Shown: piece after piece, positions 16,942 through 26,286 of the stretch
Numbering within the stretch: the stretch's first letter is position 1
How the letters are laid out: each line of letters begins with the position of its first letter
Assembly (NCBI RefSeq): GCF_012034245.1
Contig: NZ_JAATEO010000006.1
Location: forward strand, 62,001 to 126,000
Length of the DNA: 64,000 nt
Origin: Micromonospora thermarum
GTDB lineage: Bacteria > Actinomycetota > Actinomycetes > Mycobacteriales > Micromonosporaceae
Direction of reading: 5' to 3'
Position numbers and translations under genes: made by a program
The notes under the pieces: model-generated
The model's input: the letters and a program-made list of their open reading frames with translations, nothing else
The model's database searches: none
What the model was told of the DNA's origin: nothing

Positions 16942-18131
16942 TTCTGGAGCTCCTTCCAGGGGATGTCCTTGTCGACGCGGGGTTCGGCGGGCAGCCCGAG
17001 GACCCGCTCGGCGACGATGGTGCGCAGGATCTCCGAGGTGCCGCCCTCGATGGAGTTGCCCTTGGCGCGCAGATACCGGTAGCCCGCGTCCCGCCCGGTG
17101 AAGTCGACCCGCTCGGGACGGACCATCGTCCAGTCGGAGTAGCGCAGGCCGTCCTCGCCGAGCAGCTCCAGTTCCAGGCCGGACAGCTGCTGGTTGAGCC
17201 GGGCGAAGGTCAGCTTCATCGTCGAGCCCGCCGGTCCCGGCTGGCCGAGCGCCAGCTTCTGCCGCAGCCGCTGGCCGGTGAGGCGGGCCACCTCCGCGTC
17301 CACCCACAGCCGCAGCAGCCGGTCGTGCAGCTCAGCGGTGCGGCGCTCGGGGTGCTCACGCCAGGTGCGCGCGACCACGCCCACCATGCCGCCCTCGCGG
17401 GGCGCGGCGGCGTCGCCGATCGCCACCCGCTCGTTGTTGAGGGTGGCGGTGGCTACCTTCCAGCCCTCCCCCTCCGCACCGAGCCGATGGGTGTCGGGAA
17501 TCCGCACGTCGGTGAGGAACACCTCGTTGAACTCCGCCTCGCCGGTGATCTGCCGCAGCGGGCGCACGTCGACGCCCGGATCCGTCATGTCGCAGAGGAA
17601 GTAGGTCAGGCCGGCGTGCTTGGGCACGTCCGGGTTGGTGCGGGCGACCAGGATGGCGAACCGCGCATTGTGCGCGACCGAGGTCCATACCTTCTGGCCG
17701 TTGACCACCCAGGTCTCACCCTGACGCACGGCACGGGTGGCCACCGCGGCGAGGTCGGAGCCGGCGCCGGGCTCGCTGAACAGCTGGCACCACACCTCCT
17801 CACCGGTCCACAGGGGCCGGAGGAAGCGTCGCTTCTGCTCCTCGGTGCCGAACGCGAGAATCGTCGGCGCCGCCATGCCCAGCCCGATGCCGTTGACCTC
17901 CCGGTTGTTGTCCGGTGCGCCGGCGGACTCGAACAGCCGGTCCACCTCGGGCTGCAGCGCCCGCGGGAGGCCGAGGCCCCCGTGGCCCTCGGGGAAGAAC
18001 ACCCAGGCCAGCCCGGCGTCGTAGCGCGCGCGCAGGAACGCCGACCGCTCGGTCGTGGCGGGGTCGTGGGCGGCGAGGAAGTCGGCGATCCGACGGCGCA
18101 GTTCCTCACGCACCGTGCTGGGGTCAGACAT
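16938..18131 (-). CDS. Acyl-CoA dehydrogenase, first subunit
   Basis: A 397-residue acyl-CoA dehydrogenase with the N-terminal helical domain, the FAD/substrate block CQLFSEPGAGSDLAAVATRA, VVNGQKVWTSVAHNA, and the C-terminal NSIEGGTSEILRTIVAERVLGLP. It is the first gene of a two-gene leftward operon and probably pairs with the overlapping downstream dehydrogenase. A TetR-type palindrome at 18157-18172, about 25 bases upstream of the ATG, suggests repression relieved by an acyl-CoA. Confidence 0.9.
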   Translation of the reverse strand: MSDPSTVREELRRRIADFLAAHDPATTERSAFLRARYDAGLAWVFFPEGHGGLGLPRALQPEVDRLFESAGAPDNNREVNGIGLGMAAPTILAFGTEEQKRRFLRPLWTGEEVWCQLFSEPGAGSDLAAVATRAVRQGETWVVNGQKVWTSVAHNARFAILVARTNPDVPKHAGLTYFLCDMTDPGVDVRPLRQITGEAEFNEVFLTDVRIPDTHRLGAEGEGWKVATATLNNERVAIGDAAAPREGGMVGVVARTWREHPERRTAELHDRLLRLWVDAEVARLTGQRLRQKLALGQPGPAGSTMKLTFARLNQQLSGLELELLGEDGLRYSDWTMVRPERVDFTGRDAGYRYLRAKGNSIEGGTSEILRTIVAERVLGLPAEPRVDKDIPWKELQK

Positions 18132-18156
18132 GGCTGCTCCGCCCGTCAGGAGGTTA

Positions 18157-18172
18157 CTAAGCGCTTGCTTAG
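18157..18172. promoter_or_regulatory. TetR-type palindrome before the acyl-CoA dehydrogenase operon
   Basis: CTAAGC-GCTT-GCTTAG is a perfect 6-bp dyad with a 4-base centre. AAGC/GCTT dyads of this kind are common operators of TetR-family repressors of actinobacterial lipid catabolism. The repressor gene is not in the window. Confidence 0.6.
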
Positions 18173-18184
18173 AGACTTGAGGGA

Positions 18185-18400
18185 GTGTGCGACAGCGCGG
18201 CGGCCATCGTCAACAGGTCCGACCCCGGTGGCGGTCTCCGCAGGAGTACGCCCTGGCCGCCACCCGACGGATCTTGGGCACATCGCCGGGCATTGCATCA
18301 GCTGGAGCAGGGCCGCTACGGAACCTGCGAGGGCTGTCACGGCGACATCCCGATCGAACAGCTGGCGCACCCGCCGTCAGCCCAGGTCTGCACCGCACGC
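18185..18400 (+). pseudogene. TraR/DksA-type zinc-finger fragment
   Basis: Reading from a GTG at 18185, residues ~38-70 match the TraR/DksA C4 zinc finger: ALHQLEQGRYGTCEGCHGDI, then PIEQLAHPPSAQVCTAR. The final cysteine of the second CxxC is replaced (VCTAR), and the N-terminal coiled coil is absent. The frame then runs antisense into the neighbouring VOC gene. It appears to be a decayed relic. Confidence 0.5.
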
Positions 18401-18423
18401 CGACCGGGCGGACGGGTGGGGGG

Positions 18424-19137
18424 CTACACGGTCCAGAGCAGGCAGAACGGCTTACCGGCCGGGTCGGCGTAGACCCGCCAGTTGTCGCCCTCGCCGGGAA
18501 GCCGCCGCGCGCCGATCGCCAGCGCGGCGCGCTCGCCCGCCTCGATGTCGTCGACCACGACGTCGAGGTGGAACTGCTGCGGATGCGCCGGATCCGGCCA
18601 CTGCGGCGGCGTATAGGTCTCGACCTGCTGGAACAGGACCGGCCGCGCGCCCTCTTCGCCGATCATCGCCATGCCGTCGCCCTCGTAGGTGACCGGCTTG
18701 CCGAGCAGCTCGCTGTAGAACGCCGCGAGCTCCTTGGCGTCCGGACAGTCGAGCATGACACCCATCAGTGTGGTCCTCGGGTCGTCGGTCTTGAGGCACA
18801 GGTCGAAGGGGTGCCCGGCCGGGTCCGCGAGCGTGTGCCAGGTCTCGTTCTCCCGGAGCAGGGTCGCGCCCAGTGCGACCGCCCGCGCGGTGCCGTCGGC
18901 GAGGTCCGGCACGCGCAGGTCCAGGTGGGCCTGCTGCGGGTACGCCGGATCCGGCCAGCGCGGCGGCACGTGGTCGGGCGCGTGCTGGAGGCCGATGCGC
19001 CACCCGTCGTCGGTGGTCATCGTGATCCATTCGTCGTCCGCATAGCGCTGCGTCCACCCGGCCAGCCCGGCGTAGAAGGCGGACAGCCCCGAGATGTCGG
19101 GCGCGTCGATGACGACGGTCTTCAGTTCTCCGATCAT
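18424..19137 (-). CDS. VOC superfamily protein with two glyoxalase-like domains
   Basis: A 237-residue protein made of two tandem VOC modules (~1-117 and ~120-237). Each has the beta-alpha-beta-beta-beta pattern: VVIDAPDISGLSAFYAGLAGW ... HLDLRVPDL, and VMLDCPDAKELAAFYSELLGK ... QFHLDVVVDDIEAGE with HPFDLC / KPFCLL endings. The fold serves metal-dependent lyases, dioxygenases and drug-sequestering proteins; no specific activity can be called. It stands alone. Confidence 0.88.
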   Translation of the reverse strand: MIGELKTVVIDAPDISGLSAFYAGLAGWTQRYADDEWITMTTDDGWRIGLQHAPDHVPPRWPDPAYPQQAHLDLRVPDLADGTARAVALGATLLRENETWHTLADPAGHPFDLCLKTDDPRTTLMGVMLDCPDAKELAAFYSELLGKPVTYEGDGMAMIGEEGARPVLFQQVETYTPPQWPDPAHPQQFHLDVVVDDIEAGERAALAIGARRLPGEGDNWRVYADPAGKPFCLLWTV

Positions 19138-19273
19138 GTCTACCCATCCTGCCCGGCCCCACCGACATCCTTTTTGATCGTTGCTCCAGCCAGGTGGCGC
19201 CGCGGACCGCCTGGCCCGCCGGCGGCCCGGTCAGCGGCTAACCGGTCTTGCCCGCACCGGTCGGCGGCCCGGT

Positions 19274-19615
19274 TCAGCCGCCCAGCCGCTGGCGGGCAAG
19301 GAACTTCGGCACAACCATCCGCCACGCCTCGCTCACCAGCTCGGTCATTCGGTCGTGGTCGAGGCGGTCGAGGTGGCAGCAGACCCACTGGAAGCGCAAG
19401 TCGGCCGCGCCGGGCAGGAAGAACAGCTCCGGCTCCGTGGCGACCAGGGCGGCGCGTTCCTCCCTGGGAAAGCCGAAGCCCATCGTCATCTCGTCGCGGG
19501 AGAACGCGACGTAGACGATCGCGCCGACCCGGAACTTCACCCGGTCGCGGATCAGGTGCTCGGTGGTGCGGGGCAGGGTGAGCGCCAGCGCCCGCACGTC
19601 GGCGACGGTGACCAT
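19274..19615 (-). CDS. MmcQ/YjbR family protein
   Basis: A 113-residue protein with the YjbR signature: VRALALTLPRTTEHL, VKFRVGAIVYVAFSRDEMTMGF, and the C-terminal LVSEAWRMVVPKFLARQ. The family has a DNA-binding-like fold and unknown function. The ATG ending at 19615 begins the conserved region. Confidence 0.82.
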   Translation of the reverse strand: MVTVADVRALALTLPRTTEHLIRDRVKFRVGAIVYVAFSRDEMTMGFGFPREERAALVATEPELFFLPGAADLRFQWVCCHLDRLDHDRMTELVSEAWRMVVPKFLARQRLGG

Positions 19616-19957
19616 GCGTCCGACCGTAGCGGCGCCATGCGACAGGCCGGGCGATTTGCCTGGACCGCGCCGGCCAGCGATGCCGAACAGCGCGCCCAGC
19701 AGATGCGTCTTGGATGGCCGCCTCGGCACCGCCGGCGGTGGCCTGCGTCGCCGTGCCGGCCGTCACATCCACGATCTTCTGCAGGCGCCTCGATCGGCCG
19801 TCACCGGCCCTGACCAGGGGCCCGCTGCTCGCCTGCCGACTGCAGCCGGCACCCTGTCCGATCTGGGTAACCGCCCGAACGGTGGTACCCGGGGCAGACG
19901 CCGCGGCACTACCGTACGGGACCCGCGATGTGGATCCTCGACGGAGAGGCCCAGGCC

Positions 19958-21090
19958 ATGAACGGAACGGCTCGCCTACATCGTCTGGCCAGGCTGGTCA
20001 CCGTGGCCGCTCTGGTCGCGGGCACCGTCGGGCTGGCGGCTCCGCCGGCGTCCGCCCAGACGGGCGCCAAGATCACCGTGATGACCCGCAACGTCTACCT
20101 CGGCGGCGATCTCACCCCGTCGATGACCGCGCCGAACCTGCCGGCGTTCCTGGCCGCGAACGCGGCCCTGCTCAGCCACGTGGATCTGGTCAACTTCCCG
20201 GCTCGGGCGAAGCTGATCGCGAAGGAGATCCGCGAGCACAAGCCCGATGTGGTCGGCCTGCAGGAGGTGGCGCTCTGGCGCACCGAGGCGTTCCTCGACC
20301 CGGCGGCGGCCACCACGGTCCGGTACGACTACCTCGCGCTGCTGATGCGGGAGTTGGCCACCTCCGGCCATCCGTACGACGTGGCGGTGGTGCAGGAGCA
20401 GGCGGACCTGGAAGCCCCGGCAGGGGCACCGCACAACGTGGACGCTCGGCTCACCATGCGCGATGTCATCCTGGTCCGGCACGGCGGCCGGGTAAAGGTG
20501 ACCGGAACGTCGTCGGGCAACTTCGCCGAGAACATGGCGATCGCACTTCCGGCCCCCCTCCCCACCGTGACGAGCACCCGGGGTTGGACGGCGGTCGACG
20601 TGGTCCACGGCCGACAGACCTTCCGGGTGGTGAACACCCACCTGGAGGCGTTCCACCCGGTGGTGCGCGTGCGGCAGGCCGAGGAGTTGCTGGCCGGCCC
20701 GCTGAAGCACACCGGGCGCGTCATCCTCGTCGGGGATCTCAACACCGGGCCCGAACTGCCCGTGCCGGCCAACCGGGCGGCGTACTTCACCCTGGTGGCC
20801 GGCGGCATGGTCGACACCTGGCCCGTCCTGCATCCCGGCGAGCCGGGATACACCTCCGGCCTGGGCGACGACCTGATCCAACCGGCCGACGACGTCGAGC
20901 ACCGGATCGACATGGTGATGGTCCGTGGCGCCGTCGTCCCGGTGGCGAGTGAGGTCTTCGGCACGGCCACTACCCGGTCGCTACCCACAGCACGTCCGGC
21001 ACTGGATCCGGCTACACCCTCGTCGACACTTTCAACCAGGGCGGCTCGTCCATCGGCGGCGGCACCAGCCCGTATCAGTACTTCCCGTAA
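19958..21090 (+). pseudogene. Secreted endonuclease/exonuclease/phosphatase-family protein, frame broken near the C-terminus
   Basis: An ATG at 19958 with GGAGAGG upstream gives a signal peptide (RLARLVTVAALVAGTVGLA ... ASA) and an EEP fold: MTRNVYLGGD, GLQEVALWR (metal Glu), VVNTHLEAF, VILVGDLNTG (catalytic Asp-Asn), HRIDMVMVRG. At ~20965 (after VASEVFGT) this frame loses homology. The +1-type alternate frame instead reads GHYPVATHS and continues 42 codons to TAA at 21088, resembling the (S)DHYPV end of sphingomyelinase-like EEP proteins. The gene looks like a join of two EEP-type sequences out of frame, or a frameshift; the catalytic His region is lost in frame 1, which runs on to 21439. 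Confidence 0.7.
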
Positions 21091-21103
21091 GAGGTCTGAT
21101 GTG

Positions 21104-21142
21104 AGCAGGGGGTGGCCCTCGCCCCGGCGGCCACCCCCTGCT
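21104..21142 (+). terminator. Strong hairpin terminator
   Basis: AGCAGGGGGTGGCC (21104-21117) pairs perfectly with GGCCACCCCCTGCT (21129-21142) around an 11-base loop, directly after the TAA of the alternate-frame EEP tail at 21090. Its position supports 21090 as the original gene end. It also serves the convergent gene that ends at 21167. Confidence 0.85.
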
Positions 21143-21166
21143 CGCTGTCAATCCTGCGATTGCCGC

Positions 21167-22111
21167 CTACGACGTCTGGCCGACGCGGTCGACGACGATC
21201 ACACCGAGAATTACCTCGCGCCGAGATTGCTGAACAGCGTTGTCAGCCTTCGGCACCACCTGCCAGCCAAGGAACCGATAGGTCTTCGGCTCGAAGATCA
21301 GGTCATACCGGTCGATGTCACCTGCGAGGGACACCCCGATGCCGGAACGGCCCGCGGCATCCGTCATGGCGGAAGAGGCGACCACTCCCGGGATCTTCGT
21401 CGCCGCCTCATACAGCGCCGCTCTCGACTGTGCCGGTAGATACCCCTGACGGATCAACACTCCAACGTTGGCGAACGTCTCCTCGTCGCTTGCCGTGGCA
21501 CCGCCGCTCATCCCTCGCAGGTAGTTCAGCATCTCCGTAGCATCGGTCGGCAAGCCCTTGAGGTAAGCCGGCGCCAGCGTGCACGGCCGGGTGGAACTCT
21601 GCAGACTACCGTCCGGCGCCCACTCTGCGGCCCGCCCGTTCCGGCAACCGGGAATCACCGTCGACTGCCGACCTCCGGCCGGTGGATCACTAACCCAGAT
21701 CAGGCCATCCTGAGTGCCATCGACCGACAGTCACGACCGCGTGAGAGTCGTCGCGGGCTCACCCTGCCTGCCGACAGGGGCAAAGGCCTTCGTCGTAGTC
21801 AGAATGAACTGGTCGGCACGTGGGGCCGGAGACGAGTCGGCCCGAGCGGTGTCAGCGGCCCGGTGGAGAATCTCCGCTGCCTGAGCACTGGCAGCTGGCG
21901 GTTCCCCGTCGATGCTGACCACCGAGCCGACAAGCAGCGCGAGGACACCGATCGAGGCGGCAGCACCAACCGTGGCGAGCTTCCAGAACCGCGTCCGCGC
22001 CGACCGCGTAGATCCATCAATCATCCGGTTCACCTTGCTTCGCAGGTGCGGTGGCGGCTTCACCGGCACGAGCAACGTCCTGACCTGGTCGATCATCTGC
22101 TGGTCGTTCAC
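21167..22111 (-). pseudogene. CU044_5270-type membrane protein (anti-sigma-like position) with in-frame TGA
   Basis: The gene starts at ATG 22111 and gives an N-terminal cytoplasmic segment, one membrane helix (LATVGAAASIGVLALLVGSVV) and AAEILHRAADTARA, typical of CU044_5270 proteins. A TGA at 21731-21733 interrupts TTLTRS-stop-LSVDGTQDGLIW. The downstream part continues in the same frame with good family sequence (LPTDATEMLNYLRG, FEPKTYRFLGWQVV) to 21167. The context suggests Trp TGG mutated to TGA. It is coupled (ATGA at 22108-22111) to the sigma factor gene upstream, the usual pairing. Confidence 0.85.
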
Positions 22112-22654
22112 ATCGTCTCCTCTACCACCCGCGTCGGGTCGTCACCGCCGAGCGCGCTACTGACTTTGCGGCGAGCACGGTTGAGCCGTGACCGCACAGT
22201 TCCCACGGGAATGCCGATCGCCTGGGCGGTCTCCTCGTAGCTCAGTCCACCCCACGCGATGAGCAACAGCACATCGCGGTCCCTGGCCGGCAGGTCGGAC
22301 AAGGCCCGGGACAGCGGCAACCGCAGCGCGAGTGCCGCCGCTGTCGCGACCGCCTGTTCCGCCGAATCAGGCGAAACGTCGGGCAGGCCGGACCGGGCCA
22401 CAGCCCGGTAGTGCGCCCTTTCCCGCCGCCGATAATGCGAGATCTCCTTGGTCAGGATCCCGAACAACCACGGTCGCGCGTCCGGCCGAGACACGTCATA
22501 GCGGTGCCGGCGGCGGAAGGCGACCAAGAACGTCTCCGACCACGTCGTCCGCGACGTCCGCGCCAACCCGGCCATGTGCGTACCGGTACAGGGACTCCGC
22601 ATGCCGATCGTAGAGAACCGTAAACAAGGCATGATCGGTCAGTGAGGCCTGCAC
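22108..22654 (-). pseudogene. ECF-type sigma factor gene with a one-base frameshift
   Basis: From ~22540 leftward the frame encodes sigma-70 region 2 (SETFLVAFRRR, ARPWLFGI) and region 4 (LSRALSDLPARDRDVLLLIAWGGLSYEETAQAIGIPVGTVRSRLNRARR). The matching N-terminus lies in another frame: from GTG at 22654 it reads TDHALFTVLYDRHAESLYRY ... GADVADDVV, and the two meet at ~22536-22541 with one base missing. A start in the second frame gives a nonsense N-terminus. Together with the broken partner gene this suggests real loss of the regulatory pair, though an assembly error is possible. Confidence 0.8.
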
Positions 22655-22925
22655 ATATCAGGCGTCCGATTCCTGCTCGACGACGAGCCGCCGGTCAACC
22701 AGCATGTACGGCACACCTTCTAGCTCGCCCCACCTTGCAGACCCCCTCCAGACCTACCGGCTCTCACCCATATATCGCCACCCAGCCGCCTTCGAGTTCA
22801 CGGATCAAAAATCGCAATCCATGCCGATCGCCGCCGCGTGGGCCGTGTGCAGCCCGGACGGTCGCTGCCAGCCGCGCGAGGCCGCCAGCGCCGGCCACGA
22901 TGCGAACCCCGGCAGTGCGCCGCCA

Positions 22926-23111
22926 TCAGCACTGCGGCGGGGGCCCGAACTCCCGGCCGGGACGGACCGCGTCGATCAGGCCGGCGGTCCGGAGGCGGTC
23001 CAGGCGGTGGCGAACCGTGCCGACCAGCGCACCGGTGGCCCGGGCCAGATAGTCGGTCGTCAGCACCACGTCAACTCCAGTGCGAACTCGGCGCTGCGCG
23101 CGACACGCCAC
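22926..23111 (-). pseudogene. Winged-helix fragment, possibly of a replication-relaxation family protein
   Basis: A 61-residue frame contains LTTDYLARATGALVGTVRHR and LDRLRTAGLIDAVRPG, a helix-turn-helix arrangement like the N-terminus of actinobacterial replication-relaxation proteins. No continuation is found beyond PPPQC. The rest of 22655-23170 carries no recognisable gene. Confidence 0.35.
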
Positions 23112-23171
23112 GCCCGCCGCGCGGCCAACCGCCGCGCCTGCGCCCCATCATCAGAGACGGGCCATAGACGC

Positions 23172-23206
23172 GAAGGCCCGGCTCCCTACTCGGGGGCCGG
23201 GCCTTC
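23172..23206 (-). terminator. Hairpin terminator after the XRE-DUF397 operon
   Basis: GAAGGCCCGGC (23172-23182) pairs with GCCGGGCCTTC (23196-23206), an 11-bp perfect stem located 13 bases past the DUF397 stop. Confidence 0.8.
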
Positions 23207-23218
23207 TTGCATTTCGGG

Positions 23219-23401
23219 TTAGTGGGTCTTGGCGAAGTTGACGAACGCTTGCCAGACCTTGGGGTTGAACTGGAGCGTGCCGCCATCCCGGTCCTTGGTG
23301 TCGCGCACGAGCACGACGTCGGGCAGGTTGTCGGCCACCTCTACGCACGACCCGCCGTTGGTGCCGGAGCGAGTCGACTTGTGCCATCTGGCCCCGCTCA
23401 T
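23219..23401 (-). CDS. DUF397 domain protein
   Basis: A 60-residue protein with the DUF397 pattern: ARWHKSTRSGTNGGSCVEVAD, VVLVRDTKDRDGGTLQF, WQAFV. The ATG at 23401 overlaps the stop of the upstream XRE gene (ATGA), so it is the coupled start; an ATG two codons earlier is less likely. DUF397 proteins are partners of XRE-DUF5753 regulators in actinomycetes, often compared with WhiJ/BldB-like developmental systems; their biochemical role is unsettled. Confidence 0.9.
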   Translation of the reverse strand: MSGARWHKSTRSGTNGGSCVEVADNLPDVVLVRDTKDRDGGTLQFNPKVWQAFVNFAKTH

Positions 23402-24194
23402 GTCCATGTCTGTGCCGCTTCCTTGAGAAGTTCGAGGGACTGCCTACGAGGGAGGGCTTCTCCTCTGACTGCCTCCCACGTCCGCTGGAGGGTAGCAAGG
23501 TCATCGGTTGCGTTCACTACCTGTGCTCGTACCTGGTGGTCGAGGTGTGCAACCACCGAGCCGTCGCCCAGGGTGGCCAGGATGAAGCTTCCCTGCAAGC
23601 CAGGGTAGACCCCTGCGTCCTCAGTGACTACGAGTATTTGGACGTGCGGCAGCTCTGCCATCTTGACGAGGTGCTCGACTTGCTCCCGCATGACGCCGGG
23701 GTGGCCGTTGATCTGCCGGCGCAGCACCATCACGTCGAGCACCGCCACCAGCGGCACGGGGGCCGCCCGGGTGAGGATGTCCTGCCGGCCGAGCCGGGAC
23801 GCCACACGCTGCTCGACGTCGTCGGGTGAAGCAGCCCGGTCGCGAACATCGCTCGCGCGTACGCCTCGGTCTGGAGTACGCCGGGAACGAACGCCGGCTC
23901 ATACCAGCGCAGCAGGGTGGCGTCGCGCTCCAGCTCGATCCATTCCCGCAGCCAGGCGGGTGCCTGGTCCAGCTTCGACAGCTCCCGCAACATGCGGGCG
24001 AATCGCTCTGCGGTGTCGTGCGTCCGGTCGATGGCCTCCATGTAGTCCCTGGTGGGCGGCCGACCGCCGGTCTCCACGGAGCTGACGTGCGACCCGGAGT
24101 AACCGATCCGCCGGCCGAATTCGTCCTGGCTCAGCCCGAGCTGGGCTCGGAACAGCCGCAGTTCTTCACGCACGTACTCGATGGCGGTCCCCAT
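23398..24194 (-). pseudogene. XRE-family regulator with DUF5753 domain, one-base frameshift
   Basis: From ATG 24194 the first ~125 residues give a helix-turn-helix (LSQDEFGRRIGYSGSHVSSVE, ~20-40) and the start of DUF5753 (WIELERDATLLRWYEPAFVPG, QTEAYARAMFATGLLHP). At ~23821-23826 the frame shifts: one missing base converts the expected PDDVEQRVASRLGRQ into a nonsense tail. The other frame continues the domain (PLVAVLDVMVLRRQI, VEHLVKMAELPHVQILVV, FILATL) to a stop overlapping the DUF397 start. Restoring one base gives a normal ~265-residue gene. Confidence 0.85.
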
Positions 24195-24424
24195 CTATCG
24201 CTCACCCCTGCCCAGTTCTGCCCACGTGTCTCCCATGCCTGCCCACCTGGCCGCCGACCTGCCCGGATGCGGTGAGCGCATATCGACAGTAGTCCCGTCC
24301 TATTCAGACTGTCACCCAACAGGACCGCTCGGACCCAATCCGAATGGACGGGCGGAACTGGCAGGGGCCGCCCGGTTCCCCCCGTGCGGGGCGGCCCCTT
24401 CCCAGCTTCGAGGAGGAGGTCGAC

Positions 24425-24601
24425 GTGGGTATTCGATGGCCATGGCGAGACGACGCCCCGAAGCCTCCTCGCCTGCGGGGGATCAGTGCGCCGAGCTGGA
24501 CGTGGCAGCCGACTCGGGCCTTCCCGACCGTCGACCACGGCCGGGCCGGCAGGCTGACGCCGGCCCAGGAGTTCCGGGCTAACGGAGGGCGCCAGCCGTG
24601 A
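24425..24601 (+). CDS. Small hypothetical protein coupled to the next gene
   Basis: A 58-residue frame from GTG 24425, with GAGGAGG six bases upstream, rich in Trp and Pro (IRWPWRDDAPKPP) and ending LTPAQEFRANGG. Its TGA overlaps the GTG of the following gene (GTGA). The ribosome site and coupling support it; no function is known. The 230 bases before it, up to the divergent XRE gene, should hold both promoters. Confidence 0.6.
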   Translation: MGIRWPWRDDAPKPPRLRGISAPSWTWQPTRAFPTVDHGRAGRLTPAQEFRANGGRQP

Positions 24602-24846
24602 CGGTCCGCCGGGTGATTCCTCATGAACCGATGCGCCCGCTGTGGCGGTGCCGCAGGTGCGGCGCGCAGTGGCCCTGCCAGCCAGCCCGCCTGTCCCTGC
24701 TCAGCGAGTACCAGGGCAACCGGACATCTCTGCTGATCTACCTCAGCGGGCTGATGGAGGAGGCCGCCCCGCAGCTCGCGCGACTCAACTCCCACCAGGC
24801 GCCTGACCTGCGAGATCGGTTTCTCACCTGGGCCAGGGCCAGATGA
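24598..24846 (+). CDS. Conserved hypothetical protein
   Basis: An 82-residue protein with a CRRCGAQWPC cysteine cluster near residue 20 and a helical C-terminus (LLIYLSGLMEEAAPQLARLN, DLRDRFLTWARAR). I recognise the pattern as a common Micromonosporaceae-type small protein found near XRE-DUF397 modules, without known function. It is coupled to the 58-residue gene. Confidence 0.7.
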   Translation: MTVRRVIPHEPMRPLWRCRRCGAQWPCQPARLSLLSEYQGNRTSLLIYLSGLMEEAAPQLARLNSHQAPDLRDRFLTWARAR

Positions 24847-25006
24847 GCTACTACGCGCCTCGGGAGCGGGGTCCTCCGCGCGGCCGGCTCTCTCGCAAGT
24901 CATCCGCAAATGTGATCGCAAAGCGGCAACAGGCACGAACGCAACCCAGCGCCGAGGGCGGCACGCCGTGTGCACCCCCGGCTGGCCACAGGATGAAGGA
25001 GAAGTC

Positions 25007-25494
25007 GTGAGCATCACCGTAGACCGATCCACGGTCGCCGCAGACCCCCGAACCCTCGTCGACCCCGAGACGTTCGGCAAGCTGGTCGACTACTTCGCCG
25101 CCGACCGGCACGTCACCCGCGCCTACGCGGAACGAGCCGTCGAGCAGTTCCTCGTGTTCCTCAAGGCGCACGCCGACAACGTGAACAACCCGGACTTCGG
25201 GATGCCGCTGCCGGACGGGTCGATCGGCCGCGTCGTGCCGACCCTCCGGTGGACGCGGTGTGGCACTCCGTGTTGCAGCACACCGTGCCCTACGCCGCCG
25301 CCTGCGAGCAGATCGCGGGCGGCTTCGTCCACCACATCCCCATCCTCACCGAGGGGATGATGGACGGCACCGCCGTGACCTTCACGCTCGCGGCGCTGCA
25401 CGCCACCGGCTACCGGGTCGACATGGAGTTCTGGCACGGTGAGGCGGAGTCCTGCTGCCCGCCCAACCCGCCCGTGCCCGGCGTCGCCAAGTAA
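25007..25494 (+). pseudogene. Hypothetical protein gene with a one-base frameshift
   Basis: GTG at 25007, after GAAGGAGAAG, opens a coherent helical sequence (VDPETFGKLVDYFAADRHV, RAYAERAVEQFLVFLKAH, FGMPLPDGSIGRVVPT). At ~25245 the frame drops into a Thr/Pro/Cys-rich nonsense tail. The adjacent frame carries on with VDAVWHSVLQHTVPYAAAC, IHHIP-like FVHHIPILTEG, YRVDMEFWHGEAESCCPPNP to TAA at 25492. Adding one C at CCGACCC(C)TCC restores a ~163-residue protein. Function unknown. Confidence 0.7.
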
Positions 25495-25509
25495 CAGCGA
25501 AGGTGATCC

Positions 25510-26286
25510 ATGCGTAGTGACTGGACAGCTCTGCCCGAAACCGTCACAGCGGAGATAGCCGAACGAGTCGGCGGCATCATCGACGTGTGCCCGGCTCCGC
25601 GTGGCAATCACGCGGAGATCGCGTCGACCGTCACCGGCTCCACCGGGAAGGTCTTCGTCAAGGCGGCTTCCTCCGAGCTGAGCGTCCGGTCGCTGCGCTA
25701 CGAGCTGGCGGCAACCAGCTCGGTCGACTGGTATCCGCCCGACGTGCTGTGGCATTTCGAATCCGATGGATGGTTGGTGGTGGGGGTCGAACACCTGGAC
25801 GGCCCCCACCCCGACCTGTCCCCCGGTGGCGCCGGCCTAGACCTGCTTGCGGTGACGTTGAAGGGCCTTCAAGAAACCCCAGCACCAGAGGGGACGTGGT
25901 TCACACCTGCGTCCCGGCTCGGGTTCACCATCCCAGCGATGGAAGGTCGGATGTTCGTACACTCCGACCTGAACCCCGCCAATCTGATTGTGACGGGCCG
26001 CGGCCTCCGGATCGTTGATTGGGCCTGGGCAACCGAGGCGGCTCCTTGGGTTGAACTCGCGCTACTCATCCAATGGTTGATCGGCTGCGGGCACACGCCA
26101 CAACAGGCTGAGGCGTGGATGGCGCAGTTTCCCGCGTGGGCGGGAACGCCGAGCGGCGTACTGGACGAGTTCGCCTCAAGGAACGCTGAGAAGTGGTCGG
26201 CCAAGTCACAGCAGAGCGCGCAGGGGTGGATGCATGACTTGGCGCTCTGGACAGGCCAATGGGCCAGCTACCGGCGCACCACCTGA
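25510..26286 (+). CDS. Aminoglycoside phosphotransferase-family kinase
   Basis: A 258-residue protein with the APH/choline-kinase catalytic loop HSDLNPANLIV (His151, Asp153, Asn158) and the metal-binding IVDWAWATEAAPWVELALL. The N-lobe has GNHAEI and VFVKAASSE (likely ATP-binding Lys). It phosphorylates a small hydroxylated substrate; whether an antibiotic is unknown. The ATG at 25510 has GAAGGTG upstream. It follows the frameshifted hypothetical gene by 15 bases. Confidence 0.85.
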   Translation: MRSDWTALPETVTAEIAERVGGIIDVCPAPRGNHAEIASTVTGSTGKVFVKAASSELSVRSLRYELAATSSVDWYPPDVLWHFESDGWLVVGVEHLDGPHPDLSPGGAGLDLLAVTLKGLQETPAPEGTWFTPASRLGFTIPAMEGRMFVHSDLNPANLIVTGRGLRIVDWAWATEAAPWVELALLIQWLIGCGHTPQQAEAWMAQFPAWAGTPSGVLDEFASRNAEKWSAKSQQSAQGWMHDLALWTGQWASYRRTT

